This document shows, piece by piece, positions 1 through 6,441 of a stretch of DNA of 8,791 nucleotides. The first letter of the stretch is position 1; each line of letters begins with the position of its first letter. A program made the translations under genes and the position numbers. The DNA is taken from the NCBI GenBank assembly GCA_028682985.1, contig JAJRAE010000227.1:1-8791 (forward strand). The letters run 5' to 3'. The notes beneath the pieces are model-generated. The model was not told the DNA's origin. It ran no database searches and saw nothing but the letters and a program-made list of their open reading frames with translations. The DNA comes from Methanobacterium sp. (GTDB lineage: Archaea; Methanobacteriota; Methanobacteria; Methanobacteriales; Methanobacteriaceae).

Positions 1-549
1 ATTTGAAGGATCTAATTCAGTTTCTATGCATGGTCCTATTGGACAGAATGTGTCAAAGCTTTTAGCCCTGGTCCACTGCACATCTTTACTTTGCAGGTCC
101 CTGGCGGTTACATCATTTAAAACAGTATATCCACCAATATAGTCAGCAGCCTCTTCTTCTTCTATCTTTTGTGCTTTTCTGGATATTATCATGGCTAATT
201 CTGCTTCATAATCCACCTGACTGGAGGAAGAAGGATATATGATCTGGTCCAAAGTTCCAGTAACTGAAGTGGGAGGTTTAAGGAAAATAACAGGCTCTTC
301 TGGCAGGTCCATATTTAACTCACGGGCATGATCTTGGTAGTTCAATCCCACACAGACTATTTTAGAAGGTTTTACTGGGGTTAATATCTTAACATCATGG
401 ATGTTGTACATCCGGTCCATTTTCAGATTATCCTGGATACTTGATGTTTTAAAAACATCCAGAACGGAACATGAAAGCTCTTTAATGCCTTCATTATACA
501 GTATGCCCTTTTTATTTATATTATCATGTTTAAATCGTACGATTTTCAT
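1..549 (-). CDS. Fumarylacetoacetate hydrolase (FAH) family protein, C-terminus outside window
   Basis: Member of the FAH superfamily, metal-dependent enzymes that hydrolyse, isomerise or decarboxylate beta-keto acids; the substrate cannot be read from the sequence. 183 residues are visible, beginning at an ATG (complement of 547-549). The start of the catalytic fold shows as VCVGLNYQDHAREL at about 65-78. The expected metal ligands follow: E115 and E117 in DYEAELAM, then D146 in LNDVTARD, and K163 in the RAKSFDTFCPIGP stretch. Small family members run to about 250 residues, so roughly the last quarter is missing. The N-terminal 60 residues match the short leader domain common in this family. 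The gene starts 34 bp after the hisG stop on the same strand and has only a weak ribosome binding site, so it is probably read from the hisG transcript. Family is secure; the reaction is unknown. Confidence 0.9.
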   Translation of the reverse strand, partial: MKIVRFKHDNINKKGILYNEGIKELSCSVLDVFKTSSIQDNLKMDRMYNIHDVKILTPVKPSKIVCVGLNYQDHARELNMDLPEEPVIFLKPPTSVTGTLDQIIYPSSSSQVDYEAELAMIISRKAQKIEEEEAADYIGGYTVLNDVTARDLQSKDVQWTRAKSFDTFCPIGPCIETELDPSN

Positions 550-583
550 TTTTTATAAATCCATATTTAGTCCGTTTGATGTT

Positions 584-1444
584 TCAGATAATTCTTTCAA
601 TGGGCACTACCAGAATGTCCCGGGCGCCTATTTTTTTAAGGTGGTTAACCAAGTTGAAAACGTCCTTTTCATCCACCACAGCATGTACGGCCATAAAACC
701 ACTGTCTGATAGAACCTTGGAAACTGTGGGCCCGGTGAGTCCGGGCATCGCGTTTTTAACTTCGTCCAGATGTTCCTCTGTCACATTCATCATCACCAGC
801 TTTTTACCCTCAGCATCCAGAACCCCTTTAACACCGGTTCTAATAGCCTCTATTTTATCTTTCTTTTCCTGGAAGCTTTTTTTATTGGCTATGAGTTTTA
901 TACTACTTTCCAGTATGGTATCAATTATTTTAAGGTGGTTCATCTTCAGAGTAGTGCCCGTGCTGGTTATGTCCGCAACTATATCGGCCACCCCTATGAA
1001 TGGGGCTATCTCGGTGGAACCGCTTAGCTCCACTATTTTAACCAGGAGTCCTTTGCTTTTAAGATACCTTCCTGTTAACCGGGGGAATTCGGTGGCTACC
1101 AATGAACCATATTTTATATCTGTTAGGCTGTTTATCTCTGATTCTTCTGGTGAGGCCAGCACCAGATTGGCCTTTCCAAAGTTAAGATCCTCCAGAATTT
1201 CCACATCTGCCTCATTTTCTTCTATTAAATCCAGGCCAGTTATTCCCAGGTCTGCCGCTCCATCAGCTACAAATTCTGGTATATCAGCTGCTCTGGTGAA
1301 CATTACACATATATCTTTGTCATAGGTTTCTGAGAAGAGTTTTCGGTTGGTGTTGTCTTTTAAACCAATACCAGACCTTTCCAGTAGTTTAACTGCCGGG
1401 TCGCTGATACGCCCCTTGGATGGCAGGGCTATTTTTATCTTCAT
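584..1444 (-). CDS. hisG: ATP phosphoribosyltransferase, long form (histidine biosynthesis step 1)
   Basis: Catalyses ATP + PRPP to phosphoribosyl-ATP, the committed and feedback-controlled step of histidine synthesis, in the cytoplasm. At 286 residues it is the long HisG type, which carries its own C-terminal regulatory domain and needs no HisZ partner. Visible features are the N-terminal ALPSKGRI (6-13), the DGAADLGITGLDLI segment (61-74), and the PRPP loop GVADIVADITSTGTTL (151-166). A C-terminal ACT-like domain (about 212-286) includes the MPGLTGPTVS signature (233-242), consistent with allosteric inhibition by histidine. The ATG is preceded by a good ribosome binding site (AGAGGGAT, about 7 bases upstream). 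No other his genes lie next to it, so the pathway genes appear scattered. It is transcribed divergently from the deaminase gene and is followed by the FAH-family gene. Confidence 0.97.
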   Translation of the reverse strand: MKIKIALPSKGRISDPAVKLLERSGIGLKDNTNRKLFSETYDKDICVMFTRAADIPEFVADGAADLGITGLDLIEENEADVEILEDLNFGKANLVLASPEESEINSLTDIKYGSLVATEFPRLTGRYLKSKGLLVKIVELSGSTEIAPFIGVADIVADITSTGTTLKMNHLKIIDTILESSIKLIANKKSFQEKKDKIEAIRTGVKGVLDAEGKKLVMMNVTEEHLDEVKNAMPGLTGPTVSKVLSDSGFMAVHAVVDEKDVFNLVNHLKKIGARDILVVPIERII

Positions 1445-1571
1445 ATTTTATCCCTCTATAAAAAAATTTAATTTAACTGGTTTATTAAATATTTCTCTAG
1501 TGAATTTAAAAAACTCGATCAATTAGTATATTAGTTATCCACTGGTTATAATATGTAAACGGTGAAATTCC
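1445..1571. promoter_or_regulatory. Divergent promoter region between hisG and the deaminase gene
   Basis: This 127-base AT-rich spacer must drive transcription both ways. On the minus strand an A/T box (AAATATTTAAT, around 1484-1494) lies at a suitable distance from the hisG ribosome binding site. On the plus strand AGTATATT (1525-1532) is the best TATA candidate, which would give a short leader before the GGTGA ribosome binding site at 1561-1565. ACTGGTT occurs twice as a direct repeat, at 1476-1482 and 1541-1547. The box assignments are by eye and uncertain. Confidence 0.4.
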
Positions 1572-2864
1572 ATGGAATCCCAGACTATTCTTATAAAAGA
1601 TACCATAATCATTGGGGATGAAATAAATAAAGGTTCTATTCTCGTTGAAGATGATAAAATAGCCGAAATAAATAGAAATTTAGATTCTAATGACGCAGAT
1701 ACAGTTATTCATGGTGAGGGTAAAGTTCTAATCCCGGGCCTTATCAACACTCACACCCACCTTTCGATGACTCTTATGAGAGGTTTAGCTGATGATTTGC
1801 TGCTGGACACTTGGTTGAATGATCATATCTGGCCTACTGAAGCAAATTTGAAAGGTGAGCACTGCTATGTTGGTGCAAAACTGGCCTGTGCTGAGATGAT
1901 AAAATCAGGCACCACTACCTGCAATGATATGTACTTCTTCATGGATCAGGTTGCAAAGTCGTTGGATGAATCAGGAATGCGGGGAAACATATCTCATGGA
2001 ATGCTGGATATGGGTGATGAGGAAAAAAGGAAAGCAGAGTTTAAAGAAAGTCTTAGAATAATAGATAAATGTCATAACACGGCTGATGGAAGGATAAAAG
2101 TTTCTTTAGGGCCACATGCACCTTACACTTGCTCAACTGAACTTTTAAAATGGGTTAGAAAAGAAGCAACTCAGAGGGGGGTACGGATTCATATACATGT
2201 TAGTGAAACTGAATTTGAAGTTAAAAATATAATCGAAACCTATGAAGGACGCCCCTTCGAATATCTGAATAGGATAGGATTTTTAGATGATGATGTGCTG
2301 GCTGCCCATGCTATCTGGCTTTCTGAAAGTGAAATGGAGATCATAAAAGATAAGGGAGTAAAATTATCCCACAACCCAACAAGCAACATGAAATTAGCAT
2401 CAGGTATTTCACCAGTTTCAAAGATGCTTGATAAAGGCATCAACCTATCTTTAGGAACTGATGGGGCGGCTTCTAATAACAATCTGGATATGCTGGAAGA
2501 GATGAAGATAGCTTCCTTGCTCCAGAAAATGAACAACTTTGATCCCACTGTTTTAAAGGCAGATGATGTATTTAAAATGGCTACATTGGGTGGGGCCACT
2601 GCTTTGGGATGGGAGCATGAAATTGGATCCATCAAGGTTGGCAAGAAAGCGGATCTTGCCCTAATAAACATGAAAGCACCACACCTCACCCCTTACAGAC
2701 ACCCCATCTCTCATCTCGTTTATTCAGCTAATGGTGGAGATGTGGATACGGTTATCTGCAATGGAAAACTATTGATGCAGGAAAGAGAGCTTCTAACAAT
2801 GAATGAGAAAGAGTTACTGGAAGATGCAGAAGAAACCACCAAGGACCTGCTCTCCCGCAGTTAG
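1572..2864 (+). CDS. dadD: 5'-deoxyadenosine / methylthioadenosine / S-adenosylhomocysteine deaminase
   Basis: Amidohydrolase-superfamily enzyme that deaminates 5'-modified adenosines (5'-deoxyadenosine, MTA, SAH) to the inosine forms. In methanogens this route recycles the by-products of radical-SAM and methyltransfer reactions. At 430 residues it is full length for the family. The complete metal and substrate set is visible: H61 and H63 in NTHTHLSM, E90 in WPTE, H182 in GPHAPYT, H209 and E212 in HIHVSETE, and D297 in LGTDGAASNN. The C-terminal composite beta domain (GSIKVGKKADLALI) is intact. The ATG follows GGTGA at 1561-1565 with a six-base spacer. The HAD-phosphatase gene follows after 27 bp. 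The older name 'N-ethylammeline chlorohydrolase' would be a misannotation of this family. Exact substrate preference is inferred from methanogen relatives and is not proven by the sequence. Confidence 0.92.
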   Translation: MESQTILIKDTIIIGDEINKGSILVEDDKIAEINRNLDSNDADTVIHGEGKVLIPGLINTHTHLSMTLMRGLADDLLLDTWLNDHIWPTEANLKGEHCYVGAKLACAEMIKSGTTTCNDMYFFMDQVAKSLDESGMRGNISHGMLDMGDEEKRKAEFKESLRIIDKCHNTADGRIKVSLGPHAPYTCSTELLKWVRKEATQRGVRIHIHVSETEFEVKNIIETYEGRPFEYLNRIGFLDDDVLAAHAIWLSESEMEIIKDKGVKLSHNPTSNMKLASGISPVSKMLDKGINLSLGTDGAASNNNLDMLEEMKIASLLQKMNNFDPTVLKADDVFKMATLGGATALGWEHEIGSIKVGKKADLALINMKAPHLTPYRHPISHLVYSANGGDVDTVICNGKLLMQERELLTMNEKELLEDAEETTKDLLSRS

Positions 2865-2891
2865 AAATAAGAAAAAAGGTGAAGTTATAAG

Positions 2892-3581
2892 ATGGAACAC
2901 AATGGAATATTAGCACTATTTGACATTGACGGCACCCTTGTAAATGGGGCACGCTGCCATTACCAGGCCTTTGTTGAATCTATTAAGAAGTTTTACGGAT
3001 TTGAAGAGGATATCAGTGGTATAAACTATGCTGGGAAAACAGATCCCCAAATACTCAGGGAAGTGCTGGAGTTAGGGGGATTTACAGAAGAAGAGATTGA
3101 AGCCAGTTTTAAAAGTTGCCAGAAATATATGGTGCATTATTATCTAAAGAACATTTATAAAGAGAATGTAATGGCTCTAGGTGGGACTGCTGAACTTTTA
3201 AGTGAACTCCAAAAAGATAAAACACTATTAGGACTTGTGACTGGTAATTTAAAGCCAATTGCCTATGCTAAGCTGGGTAAGGTGGGATTTGATGATTTTT
3301 TCCCCTTCGGCGGTTTCGGCAGTGACTCAGCAGACAGATCTCAACTGGTGAAAAAGGCCGTGTATCTGGCTAAAAATGAATATAATTATGAAGGGGACAG
3401 CATATTTGTAATAGGAGACACTCCCCGTGATGTGCATGCTGCCCAGGTTTATAAATTAAAAACCATAGCAGTAGCTACTGGTAGTTATTCAGTTGAAGAA
3501 CTGGAAAATTGTGGGGCTGACCATGTTCTGGCCGATTTAAATGATAAAGAAAAAGTTATAAAAATTTTAAACTCACAATAA
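2892..3581 (+). CDS. HAD-superfamily hydrolase, phosphoglycolate phosphatase-like
   Basis: A 229-residue cytoplasmic phosphatase of the haloacid dehalogenase superfamily with a helical cap. Motif I is FDIDGTLV, with nucleophile D11 and acid/base D13. The cap spans about 18-95. Motif II is the threonine in LGLVTGN (T117), and a lysine near 130 is the likely motif III residue. Motif IV is VIGDTPRDVHAA, with metal ligands D176 and D180. All catalytic residues are present, so it should be active. The ribosome binding site GGTGA (2879-2883) lies 8 bases before the ATG and 14 bases after the deaminase stop, so the two are probably co-transcribed. The substrate is not identifiable: the family includes phosphoglycolate, nucleotide and sugar-phosphate phosphatases. 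The neighbour suggests, but does not show, a role in clearing a nucleoside- or SAM-derived phosphate. Confidence 0.88.
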   Translation: MEHNGILALFDIDGTLVNGARCHYQAFVESIKKFYGFEEDISGINYAGKTDPQILREVLELGGFTEEEIEASFKSCQKYMVHYYLKNIYKENVMALGGTAELLSELQKDKTLLGLVTGNLKPIAYAKLGKVGFDDFFPFGGFGSDSADRSQLVKKAVYLAKNEYNYEGDSIFVIGDTPRDVHAAQVYKLKTIAVATGSYSVEELENCGADHVLADLNDKEKVIKILNSQ

Positions 3582-3582
3582 A

Positions 3583-3623
3583 CTAACTGATTAATAGAAT
3601 TCTTATAATAGTTAGATTTTTTT
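3583..3623 (+). terminator. Hairpin plus T-run between convergent genes
   Basis: CTAACT (3583-3588) and ATTA (3590-3593) pair with TAAT (3606-3609) and AGTTAG (3610-3615), with G3589 bulged. The 12-base loop contains the palindrome GAATTC. Seven T's follow at 3617-3623 on the plus strand. It starts one base after the HAD-phosphatase stop, and its right arm covers the stop codon of the converging bactofilin gene. The T-run is the element that normally matters for archaeal termination, so this should end the plus-strand transcript; in the other direction the T-run is poor. Confidence 0.55.
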
Positions 3624-4289
3624 ATGAGTATCTACGGCTGCCTTTTCGTCCTGTTTGAAGCTGTCTTTATATTCTACCTGTTCAATTTCACAGCCTGGGC
3701 CTAACTCTATGTTATTTCCCCTCACAACTTTGGCATGAGTATTTTCAAGATAGATATCATCTCCTTCAATAATATCTGCAGTAAGTCCTTTACCTCGTCC
3801 ACCTGAAATGATACCTTTTAGGCCTAAAAAGTCATATTTTCCTTTCTTTTTAACCGTAATCTTTTCCCCACCAATTTCACGTGCTTTAGATGATCCATAT
3901 AAACTAAGTTCCAATTCACCAGCATTTAAAAGCCCTTCGATTGCAAATGTTCCCTCTATTTTGAAAAATTCGGCATTACAATCACCATCAACATTAATAC
4001 TCCCATAAGTTTCAGCTTTTTCTACAGAGAAATTCCCATTAATTTCAACCATACCATTAATTTTAACTTTTCCTGCTTCTAAATTCCCATTAATCAGATT
4101 ATTACCATTTACTTTCACAGAATCTGCCATCACATTTCCATCCACATTACCATGCCCATTAATTTTCAGATAAATACAGTCCAGATCACCGCTTATATCA
4201 CCGTGTCCTTTTATAATTACAGAATCATATTTACCTCCGGCTGAACTTCCAGATCCATTAATTTTTAAATCCCCTATACTTTTTTCCAT
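3612..4289 (-). CDS. Bactofilin-like polymer-forming cytoskeletal protein (YhbE/YhbF type)
   Basis: Predicted right-handed beta-helix protein of the bactofilin/polymer-forming family, which assembles into nucleotide-independent filaments acting in cell shape or surface-structure assembly. The 225 residues contain no signal peptide or membrane segment. Residues 8-125 form seven rungs, six of exactly 17 residues after a first one of 16, with a pattern like VKINGxxxINGNxxAxx. A less regular second half (about 126-206) ends in a stretch rich in conserved-looking turns, TADIIEGDDIYLENTHAKVV then GNNIELGPGCEIE. A short charged tail follows. I place the start at the ATG 4287-4289, not the in-frame GTG at 4296-4298, because that GTG is part of the ribosome binding site GAGGTGAT. 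It begins 13 bp after the stop of the YhbD-like gene, an arrangement that resembles yhbD-yhbE-yhbF of Bacillus, though here there is a single bactofilin gene. Its role in an archaeon is unknown. Confidence 0.87.
   Translation of the reverse strand: MEKSIGDLKINGSGSSAGGKYDSVIIKGHGDISGDLDCIYLKINGHGNVDGNVMADSVKVNGNNLINGNLEAGKVKINGMVEINGNFSVEKAETYGSINVDGDCNAEFFKIEGTFAIEGLLNAGELELSLYGSSKAREIGGEKITVKKKGKYDFLGLKGIISGGRGKGLTADIIEGDDIYLENTHAKVVRGNNIELGPGCEIEQVEYKDSFKQDEKAAVDTHKKI
3915..4268 (-). repeat. 51-bp coding periodicity: beta-helix rungs of the bactofilin-like gene
   Basis: Seven tandem units encode residues 8-23, 24-40, 41-57, 58-74, 75-91, 92-108 and 109-125. The first has 16 codons and the other six exactly 17. 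Typical positions are hydrophobic-Lys-hydrophobic-Asn-Gly at the start and Asn-Gly-Asn near the middle. At DNA level this appears on the plus strand as recurring CCATTAAT words (around 4033, 4083 and 4151). The unit matches one turn of a bactofilin beta-helix and is degenerate enough to look ancient, not freshly duplicated. Confidence 0.8.
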
Positions 4290-4293
4290 GAAT

Positions 4294-4301
4294 ATCACCT
4301 C
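4294..4301 (-). promoter_or_regulatory. Ribosome binding site that fixes the bactofilin start
   Basis: The minus strand reads GAGGTGAT, a near-perfect match to the methanogen anti-Shine-Dalgarno sequence, four bases before the ATG at 4289. An in-frame GTG lies inside it and would need a ribosome binding site of its own, so the longer 228-residue model is unlikely. Confidence 0.8.
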
Positions 4302-4302
4302 A

Positions 4303-4926
4303 TTATTTTATTTTAATATTTAATTCCTCGATTAAATTCGAAAGATTGAGATTTTCAATGATTTTGATGCTGTCTTCAAAATAAATCTCATTGGGATTTG
4401 ATATCAAACAGCTAGTGGAAATCCCAAGCTTACGCAAGAACATTAATTCACAATTTTTTCCCTTAAATTTAGGATATTGCTCTTCTAAAAGCGTTAGTAT
4501 TATTTTTCCTTCTTCAAAATTAATTTTTCCAGATTCAAACATTTTATCCAAAACAAATAGATACAGTATCTTTTCAAAGGCATATTTTTCTATTTCGCCT
4601 CTTTCATCTTTATAAAAATCAAGAGTAGCTTTCGAAACAATGTTCCGTTCCATCAATTCTTTCCTTTCAAGTAACACTTCCAACAAGTTTGGAGAAAGCA
4701 ATTGGGCTAATTCGTCTAGAGACACATCTCCTTTAAGGGTTTTTATTTTCTTGATTCTGTCCAGTATTCTCTTTTTCGGAAAGTAAGTTTCCTGACCGGT
4801 AAAAGTAGATTTTTTAATGAACCATTCTTCGGGAATAAGATTTTTTCTTTTCCAGCGATATAACTGGCCGTATGAAATTCCGGTCAATTCAAGCAGTTTT
4901 TTTTTGGAGATTAACTCTTTTTCCAT
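4303..4926 (-). CDS. YhbD-family (DUF4004) protein with N-terminal MerR-like HTH
   Basis: A 207-residue protein whose first 55 residues form a MerR-like winged helix-turn-helix: ISKKKLLELTGISYGQLYRW (about 6-25), then KRKNLIPEEWF, then a wing KSTFTGQETYFPK (39-51). This N-terminus closely matches my memory of Bacillus YhbD, which sits directly upstream of bactofilin genes. Residues 52-207 are mostly charged alpha-helix with no enzyme motif; they may bind the bactofilin or act as a sensing or dimerising part. No membrane segment is seen. The ATG at 4924-4926 follows GGTGAT with six bases between, and the bactofilin gene begins 13 bp after its stop. It is strikingly AT-rich: a hand count gives 13 G/C in 4501-4560 against 28 in 5701-5760 of the ligase gene. 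A role as regulator of its own operon is inferred from the HTH and an upstream palindrome; it may instead be a structural partner. Confidence 0.84.
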   Translation of the reverse strand: MEKELISKKKLLELTGISYGQLYRWKRKNLIPEEWFIKKSTFTGQETYFPKKRILDRIKKIKTLKGDVSLDELAQLLSPNLLEVLLERKELMERNIVSKATLDFYKDERGEIEKYAFEKILYLFVLDKMFESGKINFEEGKIILTLLEEQYPKFKGKNCELMFLRKLGISTSCLISNPNEIYFEDSIKIIENLNLSNLIEELNIKIK

Positions 4927-4948
4927 ATTTTCATCACCAATTTTTAGT

Positions 4949-4966
4949 GTAACAAAACATTGTTAC
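4949..4966. promoter_or_regulatory. Candidate operator: 7+4+7 inverted repeat upstream of the YhbD-like gene
   Basis: GTAACAA-AACA-TTGTTAC is a perfect inverted repeat with 7-base arms. On the minus strand it lies just downstream of a TATA-like box (GATTTATAA, complement of 4968-4976) and ends 22 bases before the ATG. A start of transcription about 25 bases after the box would fall near 4945, so the palindrome would occupy roughly -4 to -21, a classic blocking position for an archaeal repressor. The obvious candidate binder is the adjacent HTH protein, giving autoregulation. No protein binding can be shown from sequence. Confidence 0.5.
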
Positions 4967-4976
4967 GTTATAAATC
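4967..4976 (-). promoter_or_regulatory. TATA-like box for the YhbD-bactofilin operon
   Basis: The minus strand reads GATTTATAAC, a reasonable archaeal TATA box about 45 bases before the ATG. It would give a leader of around 20 bases that still holds the GGTGAT ribosome binding site. A second A/T box (CTTTAAATATTAAG, 4981-4994) lies upstream and is an alternative. Confidence 0.4.
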
Positions 4977-5100
4977 TATCTTAATATTTAAAGTTTTCTG
5001 CATTCAAGATATAATGTGAATTTTATTAAGACCAAGGAAAATTTAATTGCTCATTAGTTCATAGAATATTTAAGATAAAGAGAAGAAGGGGGATGTTTTT
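4977..5100 (+). promoter_or_regulatory. Upstream region of the PaaK-like ligase gene
   Basis: This is the ligase side of the 174-base divergent spacer. AGGGGGAT at about 5087-5094 is the ribosome binding site, with six bases to the ATG at 5101. TATA candidates on the plus strand are TTAATATTTAAAG (4981-4993) and AAATTTAATT (5039-5048); I cannot choose between them. No longer repeat or small gene is evident. Confidence 0.35.
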
Positions 5101-6441
5101 ATGCCATATTTCAGGGAAGAAATAGAAAAAATGCCAAGAGATGAACTGGATTCTTTGGTAGATGAACGTATACGTTACACCATCAAATATGCCCAGGAAA
5201 ACTCTCCATTCTATAGGAAATGGTTTAAGGATAACCATATTAATGTCTCAGATATACGCTCTCATAATGATTTAAGAGAATTACCTGTTATATCTGGTAA
5301 GACTATGCGGGAGAAACAACCACCGGAAACCAGTGAATTTGAATTTAAATGCGCTAATTGGAACGAAATATACACCATACACGAAACCAGCGGTACCAGT
5401 GGAGTTCCTAAATCATTCTTCTTAACCTGGGACGACTGGAACCGCTACGCTGAAAAATATGCCCGGGCCTTCGTATCCCAGGGATTCAGTGAGAGCGATC
5501 GGGTGATTGTATGTGCATCTTATGGTATGAATGTGGGAGCCAACACCATGACCCTGGCAGCTCAGAAGGTAGGCATGGCCATCATCCCCGAGGGAAAATG
5601 CACCTTCCCAATTCGAATTATAAAAAATTACGAGGCAACCGGGATTGTGGGGAGCATATTTAAGCTAATCAGGCTGGCCGGACGGATGAGGGAGGAAGGA
5701 ATGGACCCTCAGAACTCCAGTATACAGAAATTAATAGCCGGTGGGGAAAGCTTTGCTGAGGAATCAAGAGCTTATCTTGAAGAACTGTGGGATGTACCTG
5801 TCTATAATATTTATGGAAGTACGGAGGGAACTATGTGTGGTGAATGCTCACAAAAAGCAGGGCTGCACGTGCCAGAGGACTTAGTACACCTGGATCTGTA
5901 TGACCCTCTCCTGGAGAATTTTGTGGATGAAGGGGAATGCGGCAGGATAGTTCTAACCTCCCTATTATCAGAGGGTGAACGGACAGGTACATTGCTTTTA
6001 AATTATGACACCGAGGATACCAGTGTAGTTGTATCTCGAGACAGATGCCAGTGCGGAAGAACCCATCTCCGCATAATGAATCCTCAAAGAGAAGCAGAAA
6101 CAGTATGGGTTATGGGAACCCCTTTCAATAAGGTTGATGTGGAAAAAGCCGTTTTTCAAAGGGAAAATATGGAATATTTAACCGGTGAGTATGAGGCATT
6201 TCTTTACGGCTCTGAAAATGAGGTTACCTTAAGAGTTAGTATGGAAGCCCGGGATCAGAAACTTCTGGATCAGGAACTAGTTAAGGATAATTTTGTAAAA
6301 TCATTCCTGGAATATAAGAAACCTCTATACGAAAACTATCTTAATAGTGATTTTGACATCATCTTTAATTTCACAGGACCTGGGGGTCTAGAATTCTACA
6401 AGGTTAAGGGTAGACCTAAACGTTTGGTGGACCGTCGCTGA
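5101..6441 (+). CDS. PaaK-family adenylate-forming ligase, possible coenzyme F390 synthetase
   Basis: Member of the ANL superfamily, phenylacetate-CoA ligase branch, which activates a substrate with ATP. In Methanobacteriales this branch includes coenzyme F390 synthetases, which adenylate or guanylate F420 when redox balance shifts, so that is the likeliest specific role if the organism call is right. Visible motifs are the P-loop TSGTSGVPK (96-104), the A5 motif YGSTEG (238-243), NYDTEDTS (301-308) in the place of the usual Y-x-T-G-D, the family mark CQCGRTHLRI (316-325), and the terminal KVKGRPKRLVD with the mobile-domain lysine. C246, C249, C316 and C318, with H256, could form a structural zinc site. 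At 446 residues the length is normal and the N-terminus is family-typical. It is preceded by a strong ribosome binding site and appears to be its own transcription unit. Aryl-CoA ligase activity is the alternative. Confidence 0.85.
   Translation: MPYFREEIEKMPRDELDSLVDERIRYTIKYAQENSPFYRKWFKDNHINVSDIRSHNDLRELPVISGKTMREKQPPETSEFEFKCANWNEIYTIHETSGTSGVPKSFFLTWDDWNRYAEKYARAFVSQGFSESDRVIVCASYGMNVGANTMTLAAQKVGMAIIPEGKCTFPIRIIKNYEATGIVGSIFKLIRLAGRMREEGMDPQNSSIQKLIAGGESFAEESRAYLEELWDVPVYNIYGSTEGTMCGECSQKAGLHVPEDLVHLDLYDPLLENFVDEGECGRIVLTSLLSEGERTGTLLLNYDTEDTSVVVSRDRCQCGRTHLRIMNPQREAETVWVMGTPFNKVDVEKAVFQRENMEYLTGEYEAFLYGSENEVTLRVSMEARDQKLLDQELVKDNFVKSFLEYKKPLYENYLNSDFDIIFNFTGPGGLEFYKVKGRPKRLVDRR

Noticed and set aside
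576..1325. Long plus-strand open frame across hisG
   Set aside because: It is the antisense of hisG; the protein is Ser/Ile/Leu-rich without family motifs and has no ribosome binding site, while the minus strand carries all HisG signatures.
1476..1547. Direct repeat ACTGGTT at 1476-1482 and 1541-1547 in the hisG/deaminase divergent region
   Set aside because: A seven-base match in a 127-base AT-rich spacer can arise by chance and has no dyad symmetry; kept only as a note in the promoter entry.
2240..2689. Minus-strand open frame inside the deaminase gene
   Set aside because: Antisense shadow of the amidohydrolase coding region, with no motif of its own.
5002..5021. ATTCA...TGAAT inverted repeat upstream of the ligase gene
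   Set aside because: Arms of five bases with a ten-base spacer are expected by chance in sequence this AT-rich.
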